Assembly: GCA_013141375.1 (NCBI GenBank)
Contig: JABFRC010000148.1
Span: 1 to 35,760 of the forward strand
Source of the DNA: Methylococcaceae bacterium
GTDB lineage: Bacteria > Pseudomonadota > Gammaproteobacteria > Methylococcales > Methylomonadaceae
Direction of reading: 5' to 3'
DNA length: 35,760 nucleotides
The notes beneath the pieces are model-generated. The model was not told the origin of the DNA and searched no databases. It saw only the letters and a list, made by a program, of their open reading frames with translations. Numbering within the stretch: the stretch's first letter is position 1; each line of letters opens with the position of its first letter. The translations under genes were made by a program, and so were the position numbers. Shown in pieces: positions 25,024 to 35,226 of the stretch.

Positions 25024-26107
25024 CAGACACTTCCAGGTCAAAACCGGAAAGTGCGATGTATTTTTTATGCGCGCCAAGCACTTTTAATTTGCGTACGCCC
25101 AGATCAGCCAGAATTCTTGCGCCGGTACCGGTAGTGCGCCAATCGACTTCAGACGAAAGGTTGGAAACGCAACCGTTATCTTCTAATTGATAACGATGAA
25201 TCAACTCAGCCAGCGATTTGTTGTCTTCATTTTGACGAATCAGCACCAGCACACCCCGGCCTGCGGCAGCAATTTTTTCCAGAGCCAGTCGAATGGGCAT
25301 GACACTGTCACTGCGCTTGGAAGCCAAGACTTCATCCAGCCAATTGCGCGCATGAACCCTGACCAGTACCGGGTCGTCACCGGCAACTTGGCCCATTACC
25401 AGAGCAAGGTGCAGATTGTTGTCGTTGCGGTCTTGATAGGCATAGAGTCTGAAATCGCCAAATTCAGTTGGATAAGCGCATTCGCTGATGCGTTCCAGGG
25501 TATTTTCGTTCTGTATACGGTAGTGAATCAAATCGGCGATGGTGCCGATTTTTAGATTGTGTTGCTCAGCAAAAACTTCCAAATCCGGTCTTCTTGCCAT
25601 ACTGCCGTCTTCGTTGAGAATTTCGACAATGACGGCTGCAGGTTCGGTGCCTGCCAGGCGAGCCAAGTCGCAACCTGCTTCGGTATGGCCGGCGCGATTG
25701 AGTACACCACCCGATTGCGCCATTAACGGAAAAATGTGCCCAGGTTGAACGACATCTTCCGGGCGAGCATTCGGAGCTACTGCACTCAGGACAGTGTGCG
25801 CCCGGTCGGCCGCAGAAATGCCGGTAGTTACGCCACTAGCCGCTTCAATTGACACAGTAAAGTTGGTGGAATGGGAGGATTTGTTTTCGTTGACCATTAA
25901 GGGCAGTCGCAATTGCTGGCAACGTTCGCTGGTTAATGTCAGGCAAATCAGGCCGCGTCCGTAACGCGCCATAAAATTAATGTCTTCAGGACGAGTAAAT
26001 GCAGCGGCCATGACCAGATCGCCTTCATTTTCGCGGTCTTCATCATCCATAATGATGACCATTTTGCCCTGCCGCAAGTCTTCGATGATTTCTTCTGTCG
26101 TATTCAT
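25010..26107 (-). CDS. ribBA: DHBP synthase with a degenerate GTP cyclohydrolase II domain (RibBX type)
   Basis: The N-terminal half (about 1-200) is 3,4-dihydroxy-2-butanone-4-phosphate synthase, with [10 protein letters not shown] (21-30) and the loop [16 protein letters not shown] (138-153). The C-terminal half (about 208-360) is built like GTP cyclohydrolase II but lacks its zinc site. The HSEC and RCDC motifs read HARN (252-255) and RSDS (265-268), so the three Cys are N255, S266 and S268. The RQEGRNIG motif reads RQNEDNKS. It should therefore make the butanone phosphate but not hydrolyse GTP. This matches the RibBX variant known in Proteobacteria. It lies 13 nt after ribE; a separate ribA is expected elsewhere. 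Confidence 0.93.
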   Translation of the reverse strand: MNTTEEIIEDLRQGKMVIIMDDEDRENEGDLVMAAAFTRPEDINFMARYGRGLICLTLTSERCQQLRLPLMVNENKSSHSTNFTVSIEAASGVTTGISAADRAHTVLSAVAPNARPEDVVQPGHIFPLMAQSGGVLNRAGHTEAGCDLARLAGTEPAAVIVEILNEDGSMARRPDLEVFAEQHNLKIGTIADLIHYRIQNENTLERISECAYPTEFGDFRLYAYQDRNDNNLHLALVMGQVAGDDPVLVRVHARNWLDEVLASKRSDSVMPIRLALEKIAAAGRGVLVLIRQNEDNKSLAELIHRYQLEDNGCVSNLSSEVDWRTTGTGARILADLGVRKLKVLGAHKKYIALSGFDLEVSEHVG

Positions 26108-26120
26108 TGTGTCCTTGGTG

Positions 26121-26777
26121 TTAGCGCAAAAAGCCGCTTTTTTGGAGTAATTCTTCAGTAATACCGCTGTGATCTTTGGCAGCGGCTTCGCCTTGCATCA
26201 GTCGTTCCATATACCTTGCCAACAAGTCCACTTCCAGATTGACTTCAGTACCGACGACTGCGTCATTCAGCGTGGTTTCTTTTAAAGTGTGAGGAACAAT
26301 GTTGACGGTAAATGTGGCGCCATTAACTTCATTGACGGTCAGGCTAATGCCGTTGATACAGATTGAGCCTTTCTCGGCAATATATTTAGCGAGATTGTCC
26401 GGTGTTTTAAATTTAAATCGCACGGAACGCGCATCCGGTTTTTTTTCAATGACTTTACCGAGGCCGTCAACATGGCCGCTGACGATGTGGCCGCCCATCC
26501 GGGTATTTGGCGTCAAGGCTAATTCAAGGTTAACCGGTGTGCCGACAACGGCCTTTTTTAAGGTCGTTCTGGATAGCGTTTCATTGGATACATCGGCAAT
26601 AAAATGATGTGCGCCTAGTTCTACCGCGGTCAGACAAACACCGTTTACGGCGATGCTGTCGCCGAGCGCCGCATCGCTAAGCGGCAGTTTTCCGGTTTCT
26701 ATTTTTAATCGACAGTCGCCGGCTCTGGCTTCGATGCCTGCTATTTTGCCCACCGCCAAGATGATGCCTGTAAACAT
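26121..26777 (-). CDS. ribE: Riboflavin synthase alpha chain
   Basis: RibE (also called RibC) dismutates two lumazine molecules to riboflavin and the pyrimidine. It is 218 residues with two homologous lumazine-binding repeats: MFTGII, NGVCLTA and SGHVDGLG in the first, and GISLTVN with PHTLKETTL in the second. The N-terminal MFTG is the family hallmark and fixes the start. It is followed 13 nt later by ribBA and preceded by ribD with a 2-nt gap, so it is part of one operon. Confidence 0.97.
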   Translation of the reverse strand: MFTGIILAVGKIAGIEARAGDCRLKIETGKLPLSDAALGDSIAVNGVCLTAVELGAHHFIADVSNETLSRTTLKKAVVGTPVNLELALTPNTRMGGHIVSGHVDGLGKVIEKKPDARSVRFKFKTPDNLAKYIAEKGSICINGISLTVNEVNGATFTVNIVPHTLKETTLNDAVVGTEVNLEVDLLARYMERLMQGEAAAKDHSGITEELLQKSGFLR

Positions 26778-26779
26778 GG

Positions 26780-27865
26780 TTAGCCACTCGCTGAGGTATA
26801 GGTAAGTTTTAAATCCGGACCAACGATATTGACATTGGTGAGGTTCAGGTTCTTTTTATCCGCCATGGAGTCCATGCCCGGTAAGGTAAATAAGCCACGT
26901 CCCTGGTCCCCTAATACGCAGGGGGCAATATAGAGAGTCCATTCGTCGACCAGATTTTCTGCCAGCAGTGCGCCATTTAATGTGGGGCCGGCTTCAATCA
27001 GTAGCTCGTTGATTTGTTGTTCGGCGAGAAAGCTCAGGACGTGTTGTAAATCAACGCGGCTCTGTTTCTCGGGAAGTCGATAGACTTCAAAACCGGCTTG
27101 CTGCAATGCCTGTTGTTTTAATGCATCGTCTGAACAAGTCAAAATCAGGCAGCGTCCGGGCAGCATGCCCACTTGCGCGCTTACCGGCATGGCAAGTTTT
27201 GAATCCAGTACCACACGGATAGGTTGTAAGACATCATCTTCTATGCGCGCAGTCAATGCTGGATCATCCGCCAACACGGTGTTGATGCCGGTCAATATGG
27301 CCGAGCTTTCAGCTCTTAGTCGCTGTACGTCTGCCCTGGCCTGGGGTGATGTAATCCATTTGCTTTCGCCGGAAGCCATTGCAGTACGACCATCCAGACT
27401 CATTGCCAATTTGCTGCGTACAAACGGACGTTGAGCTGTCATTCGCTTAATAAAGCCCCGATTTAACAGTTGGGCATCCTCTTCCAGTACGCCGCAAACG
27501 ACTTCAATACCGGCTATTTTTAAGCGTTGCAGGCCTTGACCTGCAACTAATGGGTTAGGATCCTGCATTGCGACGACTACCCGGCTGACACCGACGCTAA
27601 TCAATGCATCACAGCAGGGTGGCGTGCGTCCGTAATGACTGCAAGGCTCCAAGGTGACGTAAGCGGTCGCGCCTCGGGGATTCGGGGTGTTATTAATGGC
27701 TTCAATTTCAGCATGGCCTAAGCCTGCCTGTTGATGCCAACCCTCGCCAATGATCACATCGTCTCTGACTAAAACACAACCGACCCTGGGATTGGGATCG
27801 GTCGTATAAAGTCCACGACGGGCCAGTTGCAGGGCACGGGCCATGTAGCTTGCGTCTGAGTTCAA
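26780..27865 (-). CDS. ribD: Bifunctional riboflavin deaminase/reductase RibD
   Basis: RibD carries out the second and third steps of riboflavin synthesis. The N-terminal deaminase domain binds zinc through H51-A52-E53 (GHAEIEAI) and C75 and C84 ([13 protein letters not shown]). The C-terminal NADPH reductase begins near [12 protein letters not shown]. It is 361 residues, near the E. coli length. The start is a TTG at 27865, which overlaps the nrdR stop by 4 nt (TTGA) and gives seven residues before MARAL, as in E. coli; the ATG at codon 8 would cut into the conserved N-terminus. Confidence 0.95.
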   Translation of the reverse strand: MNSDASYMARALQLARRGLYTTDPNPRVGCVLVRDDVIIGEGWHQQAGLGHAEIEAINNTPNPRGATAYVTLEPCSHYGRTPPCCDALISVGVSRVVVAMQDPNPLVAGQGLQRLKIAGIEVVCGVLEEDAQLLNRGFIKRMTAQRPFVRSKLAMSLDGRTAMASGESKWITSPQARADVQRLRAESSAILTGINTVLADDPALTARIEDDVLQPIRVVLDSKLAMPVSAQVGMLPGRCLILTCSDDALKQQALQQAGFEVYRLPEKQSRVDLQHVLSFLAEQQINELLIEAGPTLNGALLAENLVDEWTLYIAPCVLGDQGRGLFTLPGMDSMADKKNLNLTNVNIVGPDLKLTYTSASG

Positions 27866-28314
27866 TTTTTTTGCAACGTATTGATCATGTCAGTAAATTC
27901 GCTGACATCCTGAAAGCTTCGATAGACTGACGCAAAACGTACAAAGGCGACATGGTCCAAGCCACTGAGTTCCTTCATGACTCTTTCGCCCAATTCTTGT
28001 GCAGGTATTTCACGCTCACCCTTGTCTACTAATTGTTTTTTAATTCGACTGATTGCCGCCTCAATCGCGTCACTGCTGACCGGGCGTTTTTCCAGTGCTC
28101 TAAGCATCCCGGAACGCAGTTTGGCTTCGTCAAAAGGCTCGCGCGTCCCATCGCGTTTGACTATTCTCGGCAGTGATAACTCGGCCATTTCATAAGTCGT
28201 AAATCTTTCTTTACACACGTTACATTCGCGACGTCGGCGTACTTGATCCCCTTCATTGGCTAATCTGGAATCAACAACGCGCGTATCTTGTGCCGCACAA
28301 AATGGACAACGCAT
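27862..28314 (-). CDS. nrdR: Transcriptional repressor NrdR
   Basis: NrdR represses ribonucleotide reductase genes according to the nucleotide bound to its ATP-cone. It is 150 residues from the ATG at 28314. A zinc ribbon uses C3, C6, C31 and C34, followed by an ATP-cone (about 49-139) that begins [15 protein letters not shown] longer reading from 28332 would place six residues ahead of MRCPFC, which is not the family form; AGGG lies 5 nt before the chosen ATG. It heads the riboflavin operon, as in many Proteobacteria. No NrdR box was seen in this window. Confidence 0.95.
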   Translation of the reverse strand: MRCPFCAAQDTRVVDSRLANEGDQVRRRRECNVCKERFTTYEMAELSLPRIVKRDGTREPFDEAKLRSGMLRALEKRPVSSDAIEAAISRIKKQLVDKGEREIPAQELGERVMKELSGLDHVAFVRFASVYRSFQDVSEFTDMINTLQKN

Positions 28315-28443
28315 AAACACCCTATCAATCATGCCGAAAACAACGGCTTACTCATATAAAGGCCGCGATTCTATAACACTACGAATGACGACTGTATTTT
28401 TTTTAGTAATCCACTTTGAAACACTGGCTTAAAAATACGGGCA

Positions 28444-28472
28444 TTGCTCAAGCGCATAAATGTGCATAGAAT
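28444..28472 (+). promoter_or_regulatory. Sigma-70-like promoter for grxC
   Basis: TTGCTC at 28444-28449 and TAGAAT at 28467-28472 are separated by the optimal 17 bp. Transcription would start near 28479, about 24 nt before the GTG of grxC. The 170-nt gap is shared with divergent nrdR, where TGTTATAGA on the minus strand may be its -10. Confidence 0.55.
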
Positions 28473-28502
28473 GCAGTCACAATATTAGCAATTGGTGATG
28501 CC

Positions 28503-28760
28503 GTGCCCGAAATCCTTATTTATTCTTCCACCATCTGCCCTTACTGCATTATGGCTAAACGCTTACTTGACAGAAAAGGCGCAAAATACAGCGAGATCAA
28601 TGTCGATGGCAACCCGGAGTTAAGGGAAGCAATGATGCAAAAAACCAAGCGCCGCACTGTGCCGCAGATTTATATTGGTGATTACCATGTCGGCGGTTTT
28701 GATGATTTACAGGCCCTGGATCGCCAACAGAAGCTAGACCCTCTGCTGGCAGCAAGCTAG
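28503..28760 (+). CDS. grxC: Glutaredoxin 3
   Basis: An 85-residue dithiol glutaredoxin that reduces disulfides using glutathione. The C12-P-Y-C15 active site, the cis-proline motif T52-V53-P54 and GGFDD near residue 64 are all present. The start is GTG at 28503; the upstream ATG at 28498 is out of frame. It has its own likely promoter, lies divergent from nrdR and is convergent with metZ, leaving only 9 nt between the stops. Confidence 0.95.
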   Translation: MPEILIYSSTICPYCIMAKRLLDRKGAKYSEINVDGNPELREAMMQKTKRRTVPQIYIGDYHVGGFDDLQALDRQQKLDPLLAAS

Positions 28761-28769
28761 CCGCTTCAA

Positions 28770-29957
28770 TTAAAGATGCAGGCCTCTGGCTAAATCTTTT
28801 TTAATATCTTCAATATTTTCCAAACCGACTGAGACCCGGACTAATCCGTCTTTGATGCCTGCTGTTGCTCTGGCTTCCGGCGTTAATCTGCCATGTGTGG
28901 TCGTAGCCGGGTGGGTGATGGTGGTTTTTACATCGCCCAGGTTCGCGGTGATAGACAGCATTTCGGTGGCATCAATGACTTTCCAGGCATGATCCTTACC
29001 CCCGGTTAATTCAAAACTGACGACACCGCCAAAATGGCTTTGTTGACGTTTGGCTAACTCGTGTTGCGGATGGTTCGGCAAGCCGGGATAGTTGACTTTG
29101 GCAACACCGGGTTGCTGCTCTAACCAAAGGCTCAGGGCCAATGCGCTATCGCAATGGGCTTTCATGCGCACGCCCAAGGTTTCCAGGCCGGAGGTAAATA
29201 CCCAGGCATTAAACGGGCTCATGGTAGCGCCGCCGGTGCGTAAATAGGGGTATATGTACTTTTCAATGATTTCTTCGTTGGCCACTACCGCACCACCGAC
29301 ACAGCGGCCCTGGCCGTCAATGAATTTGGTTGCCGAATGAACGACGATATCCGCACCTAGCTCCAGCGGCCTTTGCAGTGCCGGTGTGCAGAAGCAGTTA
29401 TCGACAATCAACAAGCTGTTATGGCTATGCGCAATTTCCGCCAGCCGTGTGATGTCTGCTACTTCCATTAATGGATTGGAGGGCGTCTCCAGAAACAGAA
29501 AGCGGGTATTGGGCTTGATGGCTGATTCCCATGCGGTCGGATCGACTAAGTCAACAAAGTCAGTAGTGACGCCAAATTTTGAAAAATAGTTCTGAAACAG
29601 CATGACGGTATTGCCGAATACGCCACGCGAGCACAGCACATGGTCACCGGCTTTTAACAAACCCATGCCGACAGCCATAATTGCGGCCATTCCGGATGAA
29701 AATGCCAGACAGCGTTCGCCTTTTTCCATCAATGCCAGGCGTTCTTGAAATGCATTGACCGTTGGATTGGTGAAGCGCGAATAGATGTTGCCCGGCTGTT
29801 GACCGGTGAAACGCAGCCAGGCTTCTTCGGCACTGCCAAATACATAACTGGAGGTGGCAAAAATAGGCAGACTATGTTCGTCTTCATGCGAGCGTCGGAC
29901 GCCTGCTCTGATTGCCTGAGTTTCCAAAGAGTAATCTTGCCAGTTAATTTCTTTCAT
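28770..29957 (-). CDS. metZ: O-succinylhomoserine sulfhydrylase
   Basis: MetZ makes homocysteine directly from O-succinylhomoserine and sulfide in methionine synthesis. It is a 395-residue Cys/Met-metabolism PLP enzyme. The PLP lysine is K211 (HSATKFIDGQGR); YSRFTNPT (59-66) and SSGMAAI are typical. The purF-metZ order is the same as in Pseudomonas, which favours metZ over metB or metC. It lies 38 nt downstream of purF, on the same strand. A cystathionine gamma-synthase role cannot be excluded by sequence alone. Confidence 0.93.
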   Translation of the reverse strand: MKEINWQDYSLETQAIRAGVRRSHEDEHSLPIFATSSYVFGSAEEAWLRFTGQQPGNIYSRFTNPTVNAFQERLALMEKGERCLAFSSGMAAIMAVGMGLLKAGDHVLCSRGVFGNTVMLFQNYFSKFGVTTDFVDLVDPTAWESAIKPNTRFLFLETPSNPLMEVADITRLAEIAHSHNSLLIVDNCFCTPALQRPLELGADIVVHSATKFIDGQGRCVGGAVVANEEIIEKYIYPYLRTGGATMSPFNAWVFTSGLETLGVRMKAHCDSALALSLWLEQQPGVAKVNYPGLPNHPQHELAKRQQSHFGGVVSFELTGGKDHAWKVIDATEMLSITANLGDVKTTITHPATTTHGRLTPEARATAGIKDGLVRVSVGLENIEDIKKDLARGLHL

Positions 29958-29995
29958 CGTTTGTCTTTTGTGTTATGCCTTCAATACTGTCGTTG

Positions 29996-31504
29996 TTAAG
30001 CGCAGTTTTGCATTTCAATAATAAAGTTTTCAGAATTGCGTTCTGTTTGAGCGCTGTCATTTCGCAGTTTTTCAGTGCGTTTCAGATAGGCATCGTCGAT
30101 GTCACCGGTGACATATTGATTGCTGAAGCATGAGGTATCAAAGTGCTCGATGGTTGGATTACCCTTGCGCACGGCTTCAATCAAGTCATCCAGATCTTGA
30201 TAAATAATATGATCGGCACCTATGGCTTCGCAGACTTCCTGTTCGGTACGGTCATGCGCAATTAACTCATGAGCTGCAGGCATATCGATGCCGTAGACAT
30301 TAGGGTAGCGAACCGGCGGCGCAGCAGAGGCAAAATACACTTTTTTAGCGCCGGCATCTCGTGCCATTTGGATGATTTGTGCGGAAGTTGTGCCTCTGAC
30401 GATTGAGTCATCTACCAGCAAGACATTTTTGTTTTCAAATTCCAGGCTAATGGCATTGAGCTTTTGCCGAACTGATTTCTCGCGCATTTTTTGACCAGGC
30501 ATTATAAAGGTGCGGCCAATATAGCGATTCTTGATAAAACCTTCGCGATATTTAACGCCCAGTTTGTTGGCCAATTGTAAGGAAGACGTTCTACTGGTAT
30601 CCGGAATAGGAATCACGACATCAATGTCGTGATCCGGCCATTCTCTGATGATTTTGTCTGCCAGCTTTTCGCCCATACGCAGACGCGCCTTGTAAACTGA
30701 TATGCGATCAATAATGGAATCAGGCCGTGCAAAATACACATATTCAAAAATACACGGACTGTGGTCAGTGTGTTCGGCACATTGCCGGGTATGTAATTTG
30801 CCGTTCTGCTCGACAAACACCGCTTCGCCGGGCTGGATATCGCGATCCAGGGTAAAGCCTAATACGTCCAGCGCCACGCTTTCGGAAGCAATCATGATTT
30901 CGCTGCCTGCTTCAGTTTTCCGGGTGCCGTAGACGATAGGCCGGATACCATGTGGATCTCTAAAACCCAGAATTCCGAAGCCTGCAATCATGATTACGAC
31001 AGCATAAGCTCCGCGGCATCGACGGTGTACGCCGGCAACAGCTTGAAAGACATCATCAACGGTCAACTGCAATTTACCCAGTGTCTGCAATTCATGGGCA
31101 AATACGTTTAAGAGGACTTCCGAATCAGAGTCGGTATTGATATGGCGTTGGTCTTCAACAAACAAGGCTTTTTTGAGCTCTTCGGTGTTGGTCAGGTTGC
31201 CATTGTGTGCGAGTGTTAATCCGAATGGGGAGTTGACATAAAAAGGCTGAGCCTCCGCCGAGCTGGTGCAACCTGCAGTCGGGTAGCGTACATGGGCAAT
31301 ACCCATGTTGCCGCGCAATTTCAGCATTTGTGCGTTGGTGAAAACATCGCGAGCCAACCCGTTTTCTTTGCGAAGATGCAAGCGATTGCCTTCGCAAGTG
31401 ACAATGCCGGCGGCGTCTTGACCGCGGTGTTGTAAAACGGTGAGGGCATCAAAAAGATCCTGATTAACAGCCTGATGTGAAACGATTGCAGCAATACCAC
31501 ACAT
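29996..31504 (-). CDS. purF: Amidophosphoribosyltransferase
   Basis: PurF transfers the glutamine amide to PRPP, the first committed step of purine synthesis. It is 502 residues. The N-terminal nucleophile is C2 (MCGIAA), directly after the initiator Met, so no propeptide is present. The PRPP loop is [13 protein letters not shown] (361-373). An AGG lies 8 nt before the ATG. It follows cvpA as in E. coli and precedes metZ. Confidence 0.97.
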   Translation of the reverse strand: MCGIAAIVSHQAVNQDLFDALTVLQHRGQDAAGIVTCEGNRLHLRKENGLARDVFTNAQMLKLRGNMGIAHVRYPTAGCTSSAEAQPFYVNSPFGLTLAHNGNLTNTEELKKALFVEDQRHINTDSDSEVLLNVFAHELQTLGKLQLTVDDVFQAVAGVHRRCRGAYAVVIMIAGFGILGFRDPHGIRPIVYGTRKTEAGSEIMIASESVALDVLGFTLDRDIQPGEAVFVEQNGKLHTRQCAEHTDHSPCIFEYVYFARPDSIIDRISVYKARLRMGEKLADKIIREWPDHDIDVVIPIPDTSRTSSLQLANKLGVKYREGFIKNRYIGRTFIMPGQKMREKSVRQKLNAISLEFENKNVLLVDDSIVRGTTSAQIIQMARDAGAKKVYFASAAPPVRYPNVYGIDMPAAHELIAHDRTEQEVCEAIGADHIIYQDLDDLIEAVRKGNPTIEHFDTSCFSNQYVTGDIDDAYLKRTEKLRNDSAQTERNSENFIIEMQNCA

Positions 31505-31533
31505 TACAATTACCTGATCCTAAAAAAGAGTCT

Positions 31534-32022
31534 TTATCGATAGTTTATGTATTCGGCAATGCCGGATGACACATGATCTCGCAAACCAACAGCGAGTAAT
31601 TGAAAAGGTGGCAATAGTTTGGACTCTTGCCACCAGGGGTCTTTTGGCAAAGAAGTTAGTCCCGCCAGCATTACCAATATTGTGATTGTTATTAAGCTTC
31701 TTACGCCGCCCATTATCAAGCCGCCAAGTCGACTGAAAAAGCCAACAGATTTGTCATTCCCTTGTCTTAGTAGAAAGCCAATCGCTGCTGCTAATGCCAG
31801 AGAAATCAGGCATAAGGCAATAAATGACCCGGCCAGTTGGGTTGCAGGTTTATCTCCAATTGAGGGTGCAAACCTGACAAAATCCTTGTCGAAATTAAGG
31901 CCTATAGTTATTGCCGATATCCAGCTGAATATGGCAAAGATCTCGTGACTGAAGCCGCGCCATGCCCCCATTAGAACGCACAAAAGCGCTAGTCCGGTAA
32001 TCACAAAATCTATCCAAATCAT
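31534..32022 (-). CDS. cvpA: CvpA family membrane protein
   Basis: CvpA is an inner-membrane protein needed for colicin V production and envelope stress tolerance in enteric bacteria. It is 162 residues with about four hydrophobic segments, the early IDFVITGLALLCVLMGAWRGFSHEIFAI being split here into helix and the WRGF motif (22-25). SRLGGLIMGGVRSL also fits the family. It sits between the SPOR gene and purF, the usual place. Confidence 0.93.
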   Translation of the reverse strand: MIWIDFVITGLALLCVLMGAWRGFSHEIFAIFSWISAITIGLNFDKDFVRFAPSIGDKPATQLAGSFIALCLISLALAAAIGFLLRQGNDKSVGFFSRLGGLIMGGVRSLITITILVMLAGLTSLPKDPWWQESKLLPPFQLLAVGLRDHVSSGIAEYINYR

Positions 32023-32059
32023 CTGTGTTTAGCTGCTGGTCGTGCCAATGTCGGATGAA

Positions 32060-32977
32060 TTAGGGTTGTTGCTCTGATACTAAAATGGCGCTGATGTTTT
32101 GTTTATCAAGCTTTGATTTCATCGCCGCCGCTTTTTTTCCATCCAGCTCCGGGCCAACACGGAGTCTGTACGTTGCACCCTTGCTGGTTTGCACGGCATC
32201 AAGCGATGCAGGTAAGCCTTGCGCCTTTAAGGCTTCTAGCAGGGAGGTGGCATTTTCTTTCTTGCTGAAACTGCCCACCTGAATATACCAACGTACCGGG
32301 GCGGCTGGCTTTGCCGGCGCTTCAGGTTTTTTCCCATCGGCTAATGCTTCGGCTACAGCTTTGGCCGGGTTGACTGCTTTGGTTGGGGCAACTACTGGTG
32401 GATCAATCTTTTTGGGCGGGAGTGCTTTTGCAGGGGCTGTGTCCTGGTTTAAGTGGGCAGATTCTAATTTCTTTAAAAGTTCTTGTTCAGGAGCGCTGAC
32501 TGGTGTTTTAGGTTTAATGGTCTTCTTTGCCGCTTGGTCTTGCGTGGATGCATTGGTTGGGGCGGTATTATTAATTACAGCTGCTGCAGGTTTGTTGATG
32601 GCGGCTGGTTTCTTAGTGGCGGCTACCGGTTCTTCGCCTGTGGGTTCGGCATTGTCATCAAATCCTGGTGTTTCTGCATACAGACCGTCCTGAGTGTTAT
32701 CCGGCTTGACATGATTATCGTCAATTTCATCGCTGAGAACGGCACCTTCGTCCGTGGCAACTTGCACTTGGTCAGGTGTATTTAGAACCTGCTCGCTATT
32801 TGCCGGGACCTTAGCCGCCAGGTTGTCAGTCGTGCCTGCTGGTGTAGGAATGGTTTGTTGTGCAATTAGTTCCGAGCTGTTATTTACCGGATCGTCAAAC
32901 AGCATAGGAACAAAAATAGCGGCAAGCGCAGTGACGACAACGGCGCCAATTAATCGTTGTTTTAATTCGTGGTCCAT
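32060..32977 (-). CDS. DedD-like SPOR-domain protein
   Basis: A 305-residue bitopic membrane protein: a short cytoplasmic start, one transmembrane helix (about 9-26), a long Pro/Ala/Lys-rich flexible region (about 30-225), and a C-terminal SPOR domain (about 228-302, WYIQVGSFSKKENA to RVGPELDGKKAA). SPOR domains bind denuded peptidoglycan at the division septum. In E. coli the gene in this position is dedD, so this is the positional counterpart. It starts 5 nt after the folC stop. Confidence 0.9.
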   Translation of the reverse strand: MDHELKQRLIGAVVVTALAAIFVPMLFDDPVNNSSELIAQQTIPTPAGTTDNLAAKVPANSEQVLNTPDQVQVATDEGAVLSDEIDDNHVKPDNTQDGLYAETPGFDDNAEPTGEEPVAATKKPAAINKPAAAVINNTAPTNASTQDQAAKKTIKPKTPVSAPEQELLKKLESAHLNQDTAPAKALPPKKIDPPVVAPTKAVNPAKAVAEALADGKKPEAPAKPAAPVRWYIQVGSFSKKENATSLLEALKAQGLPASLDAVQTSKGATYRLRVGPELDGKKAAAMKSKLDKQNISAILVSEQQP

Positions 32978-32982
32978 AATCT

Positions 32983-34257
32983 TTAACTCACTTTTTCAAA
33001 TTCAGCCAAGCAATCAGATACCAAAAAGAAAGAACCGAAAACCAGCAGCAGATCGCCTTTTTGCGACTGGTTTTTTGCAGCAGAAAAAGCTTCGGCAAAT
33101 CCTGAATAACCAAACGATACATTGGTTAATGATTTTTGCGAAAAAATCTCACGCATCGCCAATTCACTGACAGCCCTGGGGGTGGTCAATGGGGCAAAGA
33201 ACCACTGACTAATCACAGGTTTCATAATATCAATCACGCCGGCAATATCTTTGTCTTTCATCATCGAAAAAATTGCATGCACGCGATTATTAGGGAAGTA
33301 TTCATGGAGATATTCTACTAGGGTTCTGACCGCTTGGGGATTATGTCCAACATCTAATAGCACGGGGACGTCATCATCAATCAGTTGAAATCTACCTGGC
33401 AGTGTAACGTTTTGCAGGCCTTGGCGGATAGCATCATCACTTACAGGCAAGGTTTCAGACAACAGCTGTGTTGCCAATATGGCTGAAGAGGCATTGCGAT
33501 ATTGGTGTTCGCCTTTGAGTGCCGGTTCAGGCAGGTTATCGATTTGCCGATTGCCGCCAGACCATTGCCAACCGTTAGTCAGCTTTTGGTAATTAAATTC
33601 TTTGCCCAAACAGAAAAGGCGGGCTTGTTGGTCTTTGGCTTTTGCCAATAATGACTGTGGCGGGTCTAAATCGCCGACAACTGCGGGAGTTTTGGCGCGG
33701 AAAATCCCCGCTTTTTCGCCGCCTATGGCTTCTCTGGTGCCGCCCAGCCATTCTACATGGTCGATGCAAATGCTAGAAATCAGCGCGATATCCGGATCAA
33801 TGATGTTGACGGCATCTAATCGACCGCCCAGGCCAACTTCAAGTAATTGCACATCAACGCCGGCGCGCCAAAAAATATCCAGCGCGGCTAAGGTGCCAAA
33901 TTCAAAGTAACTCAAGGATGTGCCGCTGCGAACGGCTTCTATTCGTGCGAAAGCCGCGCAAATAACCTCATCAGACACCGATTTGCCATCAATTTTTATT
34001 CTTTCGTTGTACTTTAAAATATGCGGCGAGGTATATGCACCTACTCGATAGCCTTGTGCTCTATAAATGGTATCCAGGTAAGCCACGCAAGAGCCCTTGC
34101 CGTTAGTGCCGGCCACCGTAATGGTCGGAGGCTTGACGGCTTGAGGATTAAGGCTTTTAAAAACGCGAGCAGCGCGTTCCAGGCCTAAGTCGATGGTCAA
34201 TGGATGTAAGCTTTCTTGCCAATTGAGCCATCCCTGCAGCGTATCAAAATGCATCAT
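32983..34257 (-). CDS. folC: Folylpolyglutamate/dihydrofolate synthase
   Basis: FolC adds L-glutamate to dihydropteroate and extends folate polyglutamates. It is 424 residues with the Mur-ligase fold. The P-loop GTNGKGS lies at 50-56, followed by YTSPHILKYNERI and the C-terminal GHNPQAV. It starts 8 nt after accD. The start has two Met codons (34257 and 34254), with no clear ribosome-binding site, so translation may be coupled to accD. Confidence 0.97.
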   Translation of the reverse strand: MMHFDTLQGWLNWQESLHPLTIDLGLERAARVFKSLNPQAVKPPTITVAGTNGKGSCVAYLDTIYRAQGYRVGAYTSPHILKYNERIKIDGKSVSDEVICAAFARIEAVRSGTSLSYFEFGTLAALDIFWRAGVDVQLLEVGLGGRLDAVNIIDPDIALISSICIDHVEWLGGTREAIGGEKAGIFRAKTPAVVGDLDPPQSLLAKAKDQQARLFCLGKEFNYQKLTNGWQWSGGNRQIDNLPEPALKGEHQYRNASSAILATQLLSETLPVSDDAIRQGLQNVTLPGRFQLIDDDVPVLLDVGHNPQAVRTLVEYLHEYFPNNRVHAIFSMMKDKDIAGVIDIMKPVISQWFFAPLTTPRAVSELAMREIFSQKSLTNVSFGYSGFAEAFSAAKNQSQKGDLLLVFGSFFLVSDCLAEFEKVS

Positions 34258-34265
34258 CAGCAGGA

Positions 34266-35207
34266 TTAAAGAGTCGAATCCTGTTCGGCAACTGTATTGG
34301 GCTGGATTTTCACTGCAGGAAATTCAGTTTTATAGGGCCTGAGAGGGCGTCTATTGCCGGCCATCAACATCGCTAAAACACTGGCGATAGTTTCGCGCAT
34401 TTGGCGTCTGTCAACAATCATGTCAATCGCACCATGCTCTTGTAAAAACTCACTGCGCTGAAAGCCTTCAGGCAATTTTTCGCGAACAGTTTGTTCAATG
34501 ACTCGGGGGCCGGCAAAGCCTATCAATGCATTAGGTTCTGCCACATTCAGATCGCCCAGCATGGCTAAACTGGCTGAGACACCTCCCATAGTCGGGTCGG
34601 TCATGAAAGAGATGTAGGGCAGTCCAGCCTCTGACAACTTGGTCAAGGCGGCGCTGGTTTTAGCCATTTGAAACAAAGAAAACAATGACTCCTGCATCCG
34701 CGCCCCGCCGCTGGCGGTAAAGACCACAAAAGGTGCGCCTATCTCAAGGCTTTTGTTAACGCCGCGGACAAATTTTTCGCCGACAACAGAGCCCATTGAT
34801 CCGCCCATAAAGCCAAAATCGAATGCGGCGACGACAATGTCATGTCCTTTCAATTGACCTTTCATTACAACCAAAGCATCGTTTTCCTTGGTTTGTTTTT
34901 GCGCCTGAACGATACGGTCTTTATATTTTTTGCTGTCTTTAAATTTTAATGGATCGATCGGTTTGACTTGCTTGCCGATTTCTTCGCGGCCGGCCTCATC
35001 CAAAAACATATTCAAGCGCGTTCTGGCTGAAATGCGCATGTGATGCTCGCATTTAGGGCAGACATTGAAATTCTTTTCCAACTCGCTGTTGTAAAGAATG
35101 GCATTGCAACTTGGGCATTTGTTCCACAAACCTTCAGGGACCGCGCCTTTTTTATTGGAGGCTTCGGTTCTGATTGTCGACGGCAGTAATTTTTCAAACC
35201 AACTCAT
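34266..35207 (-). CDS. accD: Acetyl-CoA carboxylase carboxyltransferase beta subunit
   Basis: AccD, with AccA, moves the carboxyl group from biotin to acetyl-CoA to make malonyl-CoA. It is 313 residues. A four-cysteine zinc ribbon is formed by C31, C34, C50 and C53. The carboxyltransferase core includes [12 protein letters not shown] and [13 protein letters not shown] lies 8 nt before the ATG. It follows trpA by 19 nt and precedes folC. Confidence 0.97.
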   Translation of the reverse strand: MSWFEKLLPSTIRTEASNKKGAVPEGLWNKCPSCNAILYNSELEKNFNVCPKCEHHMRISARTRLNMFLDEAGREEIGKQVKPIDPLKFKDSKKYKDRIVQAQKQTKENDALVVMKGQLKGHDIVVAAFDFGFMGGSMGSVVGEKFVRGVNKSLEIGAPFVVFTASGGARMQESLFSLFQMAKTSAALTKLSEAGLPYISFMTDPTMGGVSASLAMLGDLNVAEPNALIGFAGPRVIEQTVREKLPEGFQRSEFLQEHGAIDMIVDRRQMRETIASVLAMLMAGNRRPLRPYKTEFPAVKIQPNTVAEQDSTL

Positions 35208-35226
35208 AAATTAGGCTCCGCGTGTC

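Noticed and set aside
28315-28502. FMN riboswitch upstream of the riboflavin operon
   Set aside because: The gap between nrdR and grxC is too short and lacks the conserved RFN element pieces; no candidate was seen before ribD, ribE, ribBA or ribH either.
32361-32785. Two open frames on the plus strand within the SPOR-protein gene
   Set aside because: They arise from the Ala/Pro/Lys-rich low-complexity linker read antisense; no start signal or family resemblance.
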